This document shows positions 1 through 12,185 of a stretch of 64,000 nt of DNA, piece after piece. The stretch is from NCBI GenBank assembly GCA_000499405.2, contig HG738137.1:13447661-13511660 (forward strand). The letters run 5' to 3'. The stretch's first letter is position 1, and each line of letters starts with the position of its first letter. Source of the DNA: Onchocerca volvulus (Eukaryota; Nematoda; Chromadorea; Rhabditida; Onchocercidae). A program made the position numbers and the translations under genes. The notes beneath the pieces were generated by a model. That model did no database searches, was not told the origin of the DNA, and worked only from the letters and a program-made list of their open reading frames with translations.

Positions 1-709
1 TTATATTTAAAAATATATAAATTAAGAAAATGTTTTAGTTTCGAAAATAATTAAAAAATTTTCCATGTCGATTATTGATCACTGATAAAATCGAATAAAT
101 GAATGGATTGACTAAAAAGACAATTTGATGTGTTAGCAAACTTTCGCAACTTTCATTTATCGTCATTTCTACCACCTGAATAATTGTGCCAATAATAAAA
201 ATGCTCAGTTATGTGAAATATGAATAAATAAATATAATTTTTTTTTAATATTTGCATTAAATTTATACGATTTTCTTTTGTATAAAAATATGAAAAGTTT
301 GGTAATTTTGTACAAATATTTTCATATAAATTGATTTATTGGCAAGTTCCTAGCATAATCTAAACGAAAGATGTAAAATGAATGATCTTTTAAATATTAC
401 AAACTGATCTTATCAATCAAAAAATTGTTTCAAATAGTATATTAAATCTCGGCAGATTCATGGAAAACACCGAATAGAATGATGATTATTCTCGGTGGAA
501 AATGAAAAAACGAACTAATAGTATGAGAAAATTGGCAGAAAATAGTGAAAATCTCAGTTAAAATTTCTATTTGTCATTTAGTACCATTGAAATAAAATAG
601 AAGAATGATGATAAAGGAACTGAAAGAATGAGTATTTCCGAGTTATCTATTTTATTAATTAATATACGGAAGAATAATTTCACTAAGCATAGCACATAAG
701 TAATTATTA
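1..709. other. AT-rich intergenic DNA, no gene seen
   Basis: No reading frame here has convincing amino-acid composition or splice sites. The stretch is plain AT-rich DNA upstream of the C1D gene. The longest open frame (567-788, minus) is hydrophobic and cysteine-rich in the way translated AT-rich noise usually is. Confidence 0.6.
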
Positions 710-1430
710 ACGTGAATGACATGCGTAACGTACGTCTGCACACGTATTGCATACATATATTATAACATTGTTGCATAAATACGTGCAAAATAAACGTGAA
801 TGGCAGTTTGTCAGTACAAGTCTACCTACGTTTGCACTCACGTCACAAATCTATGGATGCAACGTAACGTCAACGATCTTTGGATGTAACAATTACGTCG
901 CTTAACACATTGCACTGTCGTACAGTATGCTTATGACAACGAAAACAATACGTTTCTTTTGCGGTATTACGTTAAGAGGAATCGGGTCTCGTTTGGAAAA
1001 CCATGTCGCATTCTTTGATCATTTCAACGTGGAACGTGCACGTGCATTTTTACACGAAGATACTACGTCCCATACGTTTATAATTCAAAGCGTAAAATTT
1101 CACAAGTGAAGCCCGAGAAATACACACCCGATCATCGGGAATTCCGAGAATGTTACAATTGTCGTCGCGATTCCCGATTGGCTTCGCAGTGGGACAACCG
1201 GTATTTCGCGGATAGCTTTATACGAATTATCGTGTTGGACGGGTTTCATTGGTCGTGAAATCTTAGAGACATTATTTTCGAGATTTGTTGGCTGGTTGTT
1301 TCCCCTGGGGGTTCGGGTATTTGATAAAGGGATCAGCATAAATTTGATTTTGGAAAGCTTGAAATATGAAGAGTTTGTACGATTTTCCGAATGGTCATTT
1401 TTTTTGATAATATTTTGCTCATTTAGGATT
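710..1430. promoter_or_regulatory. ACGT-dense, locally CpG-richer upstream region of the C1D gene
   Basis: I count 18 ACGT tetramers between 710 and 1077, including overlapping runs at 728-735 and 862-870 and a CACGTG E-box core near 1039-1044. From about 1110 to 1340 the base composition becomes less AT-rich than the surroundings, with many CG steps. It ends at the splice acceptor just before the C1D start codon, so promoter or enhancer activity for C1D is the natural inference. No experimental element is recognised by name, and a divergent leftward gene is not visible. Confidence 0.4.
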
Positions 1431-1434
1431 AATA

Positions 1435-3906
1435 ATGAGCAGCGATGCGATACCACCAGAAGTTGTTGAACAATTGCGACGATTTAATGAAGCATTAACA
1501 ATTCTCGAAGATACGTATCAGAAGCATTTTTCGAATTCATTAGAAGAAAATATGCAGGTTTGTTACAATCTTTATCATAAATGACACGTCATTGATTGGT
1601 TATTTACCTTATTATTGAAATTAATCAGTCCAGTTTGTTTAATCGATATCATGCTTCAGCTTATCGTTTGCGTCATATCTGCTTCCTTGAATTTCCATGC
1701 CTTTCATAATTAATTAGTTGTTAGTATTGGGCGATGAATAGATTGTAATATTTTTGATAGTCATGTTGGAAGATTTGTTAGATATCAATTAAAACTACTA
1801 AAGTTTTTTGCCGTTGTGGTGATATATTGATTATATCTGGAATACGGCCACGATATGTCTTCGAGAGCGGGAGAACTGCCTTGGTTGCCATAAAATTTCC
1901 ATTAAATTAGCTGTTAGTGTCTATCTTTTGTTATCACGTGATCTCATTAAATTAGCATGTGAAGATGTTTAGATATGTCTTCAGCATAAATACCATAATT
2001 TCAGATTTTTTTTTTTGGTTCAAACAGTAAATTTTTGTTGAAGTTTCATAAGATATAATAAGATGGAATAAAAATAAATTGATGTTGAAGGGTCACTGTC
2101 AAACATTCATACACAGTTCCTTGTTACTAAAATTTAAATGGGGCAGTGATTTAGTTAATAGTCTTTCCAAGTCAGATCACTTTTTTGATATGTTCTTCTC
2201 TAGAAAAGAAGCTAAATTATTTAATCCTCATCCTTTGATACGGTTCTTTATAGCACGTAAAGAGGTTTTTTAAAGCAAAATTATCGAAGAAACTCAATTA
2301 GCTCTCTCTTAGTAAAATTTTGGCCCAAGAAGCAGTTATAAAAATATATTCATTAATATAATTATATTATTTAAAGCCAAATAAGCCAAATATTTGGCTC
2401 TGGTATTTTAGCATTGATGTTAGTTTCACATTATATGTAACAATATGCTATGTATTAAAAAACCTATATATTATGATAGGTTTTTTTGGCCATCAGATTA
2501 AGGTCGCGTTTTCTTTGCTGATAAGTTAGCAACCGTACTTTTCAATATTTGGTAATTATATCTACTTGCTTACTGGCAGCAATTTTTTCTTCCCTCTCTC
2601 CTTCATCTTGCTCTTCCCTCTTTTTCATATCCGTCTTTCATCCTGATAATTTACTACTAGCAGTCGAATATGTTTACATTCAACAAGTATGATTTTAAAT
2701 ACTTTGAGTTATTACTAGCTTTTTCATAGAGCTAGTTTTATTATTTCGAATTGTTTATATTGAATTTTTACATTTTAATTGATGCATTTTTTATTGGACA
2801 AATTTTAGAGGCCTCCACTAGAAAAATTAGAAATTGATTTAATGTCGGTGTTCGTGATTAATTCATTATATTGGATGCTACTGTGCACACATGGACAGAA
2901 ACCAAAGGATAACGAGCTTCTACAAAATGAAATTGTTAGCTTTTTTTTTTTTTTTTTTTTTCATCAATCTTTAGCTGAAGTTTTAATGACTTCATCATCA
3001 TTACTTATCTGTAATCTTGGAGATATATTTACTTCCCTTCTTTTTTCTTTCTCTTCACAACTATTTCTTGCCATTCAATCGATTAGACTATATAATGATT
3101 AAAGGATGGATTGGTAACTTTTTTAGAATCGAACCAAAGAGTATATGGGACGACTGAAGCAGTTAGAAGAACGGAAAACAGCACCTTCTTTGAATCAACG
3201 AGCAGCGAGAAGCTTTGTGCGAAATGCTTTATGGGAACCGAAGCAGCAACAACGATCAAACATATACGATGTAAATGCTTATTTATTGCTCTCTCGGGTA
3301 TCGCCATGGTGAGATTGCTTTAGATTAGTTTGGTGCATACTATATAGGTCGTATTTAACTAAACCAGAATAAAATCTGGCTATATATTCAAGTTAACAAG
3401 AAAAATTATGAGTTCTTTTGGATTTACTTCCACTTGTCGTGATTGTGATAAAAGTTTTTTTTTTTTTTACTTGAAATAAGAATAAGGAATTTTTTTTTTT
3501 TTTGACAAAATATTTTCTTGCTTGGAATAAATGAAGGCAATATTCACCCCCTATGTAATATATGATTGTAAAAACTTTGAAAAATTTTTTAAATTTAGCA
3601 CTAATGATGCATTGTAAACAGCGAATAATTATCATAGATTTTCATTTTTTAATTTTCATAATTATATTTCAATATTAGCATTTTTATTAGGGAAATACGA
3701 ATAAGAGCAGTGAACTGTTTGAAATGGAAAGTGGTGAGGATGAGTCAATTTCGTTGGAAGAGAATGAAATTGATGAAGATCAAATGGAGGAAGAAGATGA
3801 TATCCTTGTAAATTCACCCACAATGAAAAATGCTGCAAAGCGATCACCACAGGAAGCAAATATTACGATGACAGGAGATACTCTTCCAAAAAAGAAACGG
3901 TTGTAA
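1435..3906 (+). CDS. C1D family protein (nuclear exosome cofactor, Sas10/C1D domain)
   Basis: Four exons join in frame: 1435-1557, 2809-2934, 3127-3270 and 3691-3906, giving 202 aa. Exons 2 and 3 carry the family core: LEKLEIDLMSVFVINSLYWM, then YMGRLKQLEERK and RSFVRNALWEPK, which match the C1D signature (NSxxW and the FVxNALWEPK end). The last exon is an acidic tail followed by a basic PKKKR end that could act as a nuclear signal. By family knowledge C1D binds RNA and Rrp6 and helps the nuclear exosome process rRNA and other RNAs. The start was chosen because a TCATTTAG acceptor at 1419-1426 with no upstream donor lies 8 nt before the ATG, as expected for spliced-leader addition. The protein is longer than human C1D (about 140 aa), mainly from the acidic tail. 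unc-10 converges from the right. Confidence 0.88.
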
Positions 3907-4220
3907 TTGTTGATCTCATAACTGTCATATAATTGTATTTGGCTCTTTAATTTTTTCATGCAAAAGAATTTTTTCTAAAAATCACTAGAGTTACTGAAAT
4001 AAGATTTTTCGTGGATAAAAGTTAGTTTCGCTAATTATTCGTTTTAATTGCTTATTTTGTGACTGAGATTTGGAAAGCTTGTAACATATCAGTATTTAAA
4101 CCGCTCATAACAGTTCATTTTTAGCAGGGCTTATATTAAGATCGACGTATTATTTGTTAAAGAACAGTTGTCCATTGCTTTTTTAGAATAATTATGTGGT
4201 ACTTCTTATTCTTTCATAAA

Positions 4221-4226
4221 AATAAA
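4221..4226 (+). terminator. Candidate poly(A) signal of the C1D gene
   Basis: AATAAA lies about 315 nt after the C1D stop codon. It is the first canonical hexamer on this strand that I find after the stop, so the 3' UTR would be about 330 nt. Confidence 0.45.
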
Positions 4227-5594
4227 TATTTGGAGATAAGATTATTTATTTATTAGAATTTCGCATAGTAAAACTCTTCAGCATTGTGGCACGAAAATAT
4301 TACTGTTTTATAAATTTTTGTCAGAATGAAATTTTCAATCGGAAAATGACTAGAAAATATACTGAGATTTACAATCAGCCAAATTCGAAGCTCTTGAAAA
4401 TGTGATAATGAATTCCATTCTACAGCTAAGATTAGCACAGAGAAATTTAAAGAATTTTTTTTTTGTTTTTTTTTTTTTTTTTTTCATTAAAATTTATACT
4501 GTTTGATGATTGTTGGAATTCGTTGAAGTCCACTGAATGAAATTTCATCTAAGAGTTATTATTCATGAAATGCAACTAATAATTAACCATATTCAGTAAC
4601 ATTTTTAACAAAACGAAGCGTACATACAAAAAAAAAAAAAGATAACTCGAGGAAAAAAAGGACCAAAAAGCAATTTCTTGTTATAATAATAATTGTTTAA
4701 CATATAGCCAAATTTATTTTCATACCATAATGCATAATTATGTAGTCGGAAAGCATTGTTATTTATATATGGGGAAATCGAATGACAAAAGTATTTTCGT
4801 GTAAAAGTTGCTTTAATTTCTGCTACTATTTGATATTGTTTTAAAGCAATTTTTAAAATTAGTTTTTTAATTACATTGAAATATAATAGATTGGAAATAA
4901 TAACTTTTGTCATTCTTCAATAAAATTAATATTTCTAAAAAAAAAAAAAACATACATACATATGACAAATGCATTTCCGTTACTCTGTTTCAAGGAATAC
5001 TGCAAGCTACGAAATATAATTAGCAGCAATAATACTGGTAGAAAGATATTACTAAATAAATTTTCATTTTGCATACAAATGCTACTTGCATTGTTAACAA
5101 GCCTGGAAGACACTTGATCCCGGTCTCATTTATCTGTTTGCAAACTTTAATACATCACCTGATTTGACTATTTTCTTCTACTAAGAAGCGTTAATGCTTT
5201 GTAATTTAAATAATTTTATACAGAAAAAAAAAAACAATTGTAAATCTGCCAGTAAGTGAGTATACAAAAGTAACAAAATTACTGTACAGAAAATATCAAA
5301 AATACTAATAAGCATAATAAATTAATTCATTTATGCAGTTAATTGAAATGGAATTTCATTTTATTATTGATAATGAAATATTGAATTTACCGTATTTGAA
5401 ATTCATTTTTATCATATTAGCAAATTGCAAACTATAGTATCCATATTTAATTGATAGTTTTATTTTTTTGAATGCAAAAATGAAGAAAAGAACGAACTTT
5501 TTTTGAGTGTAAAAAATGAAGGAAAAAAGAAAATTTCTTTACTGTGAGATATTCATCATAGTATATTGAGAAATATAGTGGAATTTAAACATTT

Positions 5595-5600
5595 TTTATT
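5595..5600 (-). terminator. Candidate poly(A) signal of unc-10
   Basis: TTTATT on the plus strand reads AATAAA on the minus strand, about 120 nt after the unc-10 stop codon at 5720-5722. Confidence 0.45.
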
Positions 5601-5719
5601 TAATTTAGTATTTCTTATTTTGATAGAAAATGAATTAAATCATTTTCAAATTTATTATGAATGAAACTAGAAAAAAAAAAAGAAGAAATAAAAAAGGCTT
5701 GCAAAATAATGAGATCAAC

Positions 5720-6956
5720 TCATTGTTTTATCTCGGTCAAACTTGTTTCACTATCTTTATGTACTGATTCAGTGCCGACTAGGCTTGAATTGTAATACAA
5801 TTTGTACCAGCCAATTATTGGTTCAGGACCCAATTCTAAATCATCTAATCGAATTTGTACAATACCCAAGAATGCTTTTCGTTCCATTCGACCATAATCA
5901 GCCATTACTGTGATCTAAATATCATTTGATGCTATAAAATTTATTGAATTTTAAATTGGTTTAAATTTTGAATCAATCGTTTCATCTATCCAATCATGTT
6001 GAATTTGAGTTGAATCTATGCTTAGATTTGATAAACTTCCAATTATTTAGGATTAACTAAATTGAGAAGAGATAATAATAATTCAGAAAGATGAAATCAT
6101 TGATATGACATTAATTTCAGTCTAAATTGCTAGAATAACCTGAAGTATTTTCTTTCGAGGTGTCTCGGAGAAAACGATATGTTGCTGAAATACTGGCGAA
6201 TTGGTACGTCTTACTGTACGTGTTTTCGCTTTAGCTATACATTGTTTACCTTCCAATAGATATACTTTCACGTATGGAGCTAAAATTTAAAAATCTCAAC
6301 ATTTTTATCGATTCATTTACGACAAAGCTAAAATTTTATGCCGTAAATGAATCGATGAAAAGATCAAAGCATACTAATACTTATTTTATCAATAAATCAA
6401 CTACCACTTATTCAATATTCTTTTTTAAAAATTTATTCAATAATTCTGTAAAATGCCATCTTTTGCGACATTTTAAAATTCTTAGAACTTCAATTCCATA
6501 TTTTTTGTATTTTTGCGATAGCATAAGAAATCTTTTTGTTAAATCAACTTTTTAATTTGTCACATAAAAGTGAATAAATATTTCACGATATGATAAAAAT
6601 AGCCAAATACCTGGCATAGTTTTCGAGCCTGATTTAACAGCAAGATTTTTAGCACAAATAATTTCGACATCAATGCCTGCTGTACCTGTTGCTATACCAA
6701 TTTGTATTTCACCAAGTACTGGACTTGCTAAAACTTGTCGGCCCACAATCTAAGTAAACAATAATTCGTCCTTTGTTAATCAATTACTTCATCATAATTA
6801 TACAGTAGTTGATAAATGATAAGAATGTTAAGATATCATTTTCTTGTATTAAAGACAAACAAAATAGATGGAAATGAAAGAACTGATTTTACCTGACCAG
6901 GTCCTAAACTATCAACAAAATTGTTCAATGGAGCATCAATTGAAATAGGTGCCAAG
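5720..6956 (-). CDS. unc-10: unc-10 exons 26-29: C2B domain and C-terminus
   Basis: Exon 27 encodes GEIQIGIATGTAGIDVEIIC and AKNLAVKSGSKTMP. Exon 28 gives PYVKVYLLEGKQCIAKAKTR and TNSPVFQQHIVFSE. Exon 29 holds ITVMADYGRMERKAFLGIVQ and WYKLYY, then ends at TGA (5722-5720). This is the RIM C2B. The aspartates of a calcium site are absent in both loops, as is typical for RIM C2B, which acts through lipid and alpha-liprin binding rather than calcium. Confidence 0.93.
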
Positions 6957-9900
6957 CTGAAACGTACATGAAATTTATACATCTGTTTCAAATGAATTAA
7001 ACTGCTTAACAGTAATTTTCATTTGCATTTTAAATTTTTGATTTATATTGTAAAATCACTGATCAGTTATTTGCAATATTCTAAAATGACCTGACCTTTG
7101 GCCTATTCAATTTATTGGATATTTGATTTTGTTGTCCATTTTCGACTTGAATACGTACTTTTTTTAAAAAAATTCATTCTATCAAAATTCAATTTGTATT
7201 TAGTTGAGTAAATAAAAAAAGTATGAATAAATAAACTAACTGGTCACTATATGCTAATTCCGTTGATTCCTTTGAAGTTTGCTTCATAAACGGAGTTTGA
7301 AGATAATCACCTGGTATGGTTAAACCTTCTGGTATACCTACTTCTTCTGATCGTTGAAATCCTGTCCTTTTGCCTTCTCCAAAAAAATAACGAAAGCGAT
7401 GATAGAAATAATTTCGAAATATTTTCAATTAATTGATAATTGGTAAGTTGGTAAATACAAAAAGTATATTAAAACTATGACGATATATAATTCCTTCTAA
7501 AGATTAAAGAACATATGGAAGTTGATACTAAAAATTCGGACAGGATCTTCTCAAATTATGATAAACTATAATCTATCACTTAGATTTCTCCAAATATATT
7601 TATTAAAGTACCAATCACTTATCAAAATACCAATCCAGCTTATCAAAATATCAGTCAACTTACCAACTGGAGCATTTCTACCCGGAATAAGCCTTGTCAT
7701 CAAACTTTTTTTGCGATCTTTAGCAGTTATTGTAATATTTCCTTTAGCCATTACAGAATCACTTATAGCTCCTTCTTCGATGTATTCTTCAACGTTATCA
7801 TCCAGTTGTTGATGATTCATACTTACCTGTTCATTTTCACCATTTGTCATACGTCGTGATGTTTGCCTTGACAAAAAAAAAGAAGGAAAATAATTATTTT
7901 TGGAATTAAAATTGAATTTTGAAATTTTGAATTTACAATATTTTAAATTTGTAATCGTTTAAACTGTCCATTTATATGAATAACAATGGTCACAATTTAA
8001 TACTAAATTTAGTATATAAATATAGAGCATAAAAATTATTCAAGATCTCATATAGTGGATTTTAATTTTGATTAAATGACACTTTCATATAAAATATCTT
8101 CTGGAAAAATAAACACGTGAAATTCTGAACAATCCACGTTTTTTCGGAAAGTACTACGTGAAATTCCGAAAAATTCACAGTTTTATACGTGAATATTCAA
8201 AAATATCATACCTTGCAGGCATACTCTGTGCTGAATGTATACTTAAAGTTTCCGATCCATCACTTCCGTATCCTTGCTGTTGTTCATGCATTGCTTCTGA
8301 TCTCAATCGTTCATTGGGTAATCGTGGATCTCGAGGAAACCTTGTTAACGATTGTGCTGCATCTATATGATCGAGAATTTTTCCCAATTAGATCAAACTT
8401 TTTCGAGAATGCTAACGAAGAAATAATATGTCAATAAAACTTAATTAAAAAATTTGATTTAAAAAAGAAACCTGAATGTGGAACAGTTATCTGTTGTCCA
8501 TCATCTTCATCTGCAGCCCATGGAGCTGATGGCAAATTTCGATTATAACTTCGCATATCTGCTACTAAAAAGTAAACAAAAATTTACTGGCATGAAACAA
8601 GTAAAAAAAAAAAAAAACTTTTAAAAGAAGTTAGAATTTAGTAAATAATCCTATGAACAGTAGTTGTACTTCATATTTTATGAAATACTTAGAAAATCAA
8701 ATTTCAAGATATTGCAAGTGATATTTAATCAAATACTTAAAAATTCAAAATGAATATTTAGTTCTTAATTTTAATTCTAAAAAGAGTTCATTTATTACGA
8801 AATTTCATGATACATGATAAAAAATCGGTAACTCGATGAAGATTACTATCATTTTTGATCTATTTCAGGAAAAGGAAATATATCACAAGTATTAAAAATA
8901 GTTACATGGACGCATCGCAGTAGCAGATCGCGGTCTTCGTTCGCGATGCGAATAGCGAACAGGCATATGATTACTGTAAACATGATCGGATAAATATCCT
9001 GACGGATAGCTTACTGTCCAGTCTTCTTCAATTCGTGTTCCGCTCCGATCATACGTCCGTGATCGACGTAATTCATAATTTGGATGCGTCAAATGTTGCT
9101 ATAAATTATAATTAATTAAAGTTTCCCAAAACATTTATTGCTGGAAGCTTATTTTAAGAAAAAATTTGAATTGTTACTCTTCAAAAATTAAACTTTATAT
9201 TATATAAATTGTCAAAAAATATTATATGATTTATTTTATGAATTATTGATGAATATAAAAATTATCAATCTTTAAACTTTTTTTTTTGATTAAAAGACAA
9301 AAAATAAATAAATTACGTGAAAATTCAGAAATGAAATGAATTTTTCATAGAATTAGAGAAAAATCAAAATAGAATCAAACATTCGTTTAAGGAAAAAGCA
9401 AAATGATAATAATTCAAAGAAACAAATGAAAAAAAAAAAAAAAGCGAAATAATAGATACAATGATAAATTTGTAGATGTTGAAATCAAACTGGAATATTC
9501 ATCGATTTATTATTTTCTTCGTTTTTGATATACTTCAGGAATTTTCCAACATTTTCAATCCCATCAAAATATTCAACTTATTTTCTTCAAAAATTCCAAT
9601 ATCAAACATAAAACGTTTCTTCTCTTTTCTTTGTTTTTCTTATTAAATGATATATTTTTTCAACTTCTCACGCAAAATTTTCATAAATAAAAAATCTTTT
9701 TCATTTCTCAGCGAATATGATATGATTTAAAAAATTAGTAAGTCTTCATAAAATGAAACAGATTATTTTAATCATTTCTTTAAATTTACTCACAAGATGA
9801 ATGACTCATTTCAAAATTTTTCCCTGAAAAATAAATTTAAAAAAAGAGATGGTTTTGTGATCTTTCGATGAGAATTTAACAATAATTAGTTAAGAATAAT

Positions 9901-12112
9901 CTATTAATTATGATGCGATATTCACTTTTTTTTCCATAATTTAATTAATGATTAGTACGCATGAAATATAATATGATTAAATTAACAAATCATAAAATTG
10001 TCTATCTTCATAAATGAACGATTTATTCTAAAATTTTCCTTGAAAAACAGATTAAAAAAAAAAAAAGCAACAATTCTATTTCTTTATATTTTCATAAGAA
10101 CTTAACAACGATCAATTATGACATATACAATTTTTCATTTTCATTTATAATTTACTTAATGAATAATTAAATTTAAAATGGTACCTGTCGTGATCCAGGT
10201 TGATACACATCATAAGCAGTAGTCGTATAATCAACCGCTGAAATTTATAATAATGAAACTAATAAATATTTTTTTTTTTTTTAGAATATAAAAATGTTCA
10301 CGTACGTAAAGAAATGATTATGCAAACCTCGTTGTTGACGAGCACTCGGATAATGTCCCATTTCACTAAATGAACGTGTGGATGCGTGATAAATATTGAG
10401 ACGACGTTTTTGTAATTTCTGAAAATTACTATCAATTACAGAAATTTTTTATTGCCATAATTTAGGTTTATTCTGTGAAATTTTTCTTGTTTTTGAATCA
10501 TGAATTTTTAAAATATTTTTGCTTTTAACTTGTAAATTCATCAAATTAAATTTTATAAAACTTTTGGAGGGAAAAATAAAATAAAATGAAATCAGGATAA
10601 AATAACCGCTCTAAGCGGATTATCTTCATCCATATCGACCAAGGTATACAGGAATGGTTCATCATCTAACTGGGCAATCGTAAAATCGATCAGCACTTCA
10701 CCCATAAATGAATTCGTTTCATACTGATCATAATCCCATACGGTTACCTTAAAATATAATTCAAATAATTAGCAGAAATTTTGACACAACTACGACAAAT
10801 TAATTAATTTTTCCGTTATTTAAAGTCTAAAATTTTCCATAAATTGAAAATGATCACTTTTTCTTTATTTCTATTCTGATAATATGTACATATATATTCT
10901 CAATATAGTATGATTTGAAAAATTACAAAAAATCCTTAGAAGCAATAAAATAAGGATTCATATATGTTTATATTAAGATAATTTTGCTTTTAATTAACAT
11001 TTACAAATCAAATAATTTTAGTCGGAATCATTTATCATTCGCATGAATTTTTTTGCGTATATTATTGAATTTGATAAAATTCATAGTTAAAAATATTCGT
11101 TTAGGAAGGACTGTTAATTACATAATACATTAACGAATATGAAGAAATTATCATTCTTACATTGTTTATAATTTGCGTATTTATGAAGGAAACAAAATTT
11201 TTAAAATTCTATTTCTTTTAAAATTAAAACAATACAATAAAACGTATATAATGCTTTTTCCTTTTTTTTTTTGTGATTTAAATTATAAGCGCAAATTGAG
11301 AATGTAAAAAATTCTAAAATAAATAAAAATTAGAATTTATAAAAGCGTCAAAATGATTTTTATCTACCAAATGACATATGTATATATATAAATTTATCAA
11401 ATATTTTCAATATATTATCATCACTTAAAAGTATGATAAGTTAGAAATTTTCATGGCAATTAAAATTATTGCAATTAACGACAAAAGCATTTTGTTCGTT
11501 TGTTTATAAGCTATTTTCCACTGTAATTTAAAATATGAAGCGAACGATTAAAATATACGTTGTAGAAAATGTAATTTTTTTTTTTTAAATCAGAAACAAT
11601 GTCAAAAAAAAAATAAATAAATAAAATTAAATAGAACTTTGAAAAGTCTTTACCTCCAGAACACGTTCCATCAACGTAGATTTAGTAAGTCCGTTATAGT
11701 AAAATGGTTCATTCCAAATCGGATTGCATGTTTCCACCAATACTGCAGATTGTCGACGACTTCTTTCACTTCGATCCGGAAGAAGAAATAATTTGATGTA
11801 CGGATTACGCGCGGCACCATCCGGTCGAGGCGGTAAATCTATTGCATGTCTGATCGTAACAACAAGTTGTCTTTCCGCAGCACCGTAATATAAGGAAATC
11901 TAAAATAAAATACGAATTTGTCATATAAAAATAAAAATTTGCGAAATTTTAAAAATTTCTGTTATTACAGTAAAATTTGAATTTCGCATATGACATACAT
12001 TAATTCAACACGAATCGATTCCATGTTGGAGAAATTCGCGAAATTTCTTTCTAAAAGATTCTTAAATTTTTTTTCTTTCTTTTCTTTTTTCATTTTCTCC
12101 CTAATTTCGCTT

Positions 12113-12148
<36 letters not shown>

Positions 12149-12154
12149 CCTTAA

Positions 12155-12185
<31 letters not shown>

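Larger units (their letters stand above)
3907..5719. other. Convergent intergenic region between C1D and unc-10
   Basis: The two genes end toward each other here. The DNA is AT-rich with several long T or A runs (for example around 4455-4485). No exon, RNA gene or repeat family is recognised. Confidence 0.6.

Noticed and set aside
927..1109. Plus-strand 60-residue open frame upstream of C1D
   Set aside because: It lies wholly in the ACGT-rich block, which lacks stop-forming A/T runs, so openness is explained by composition.
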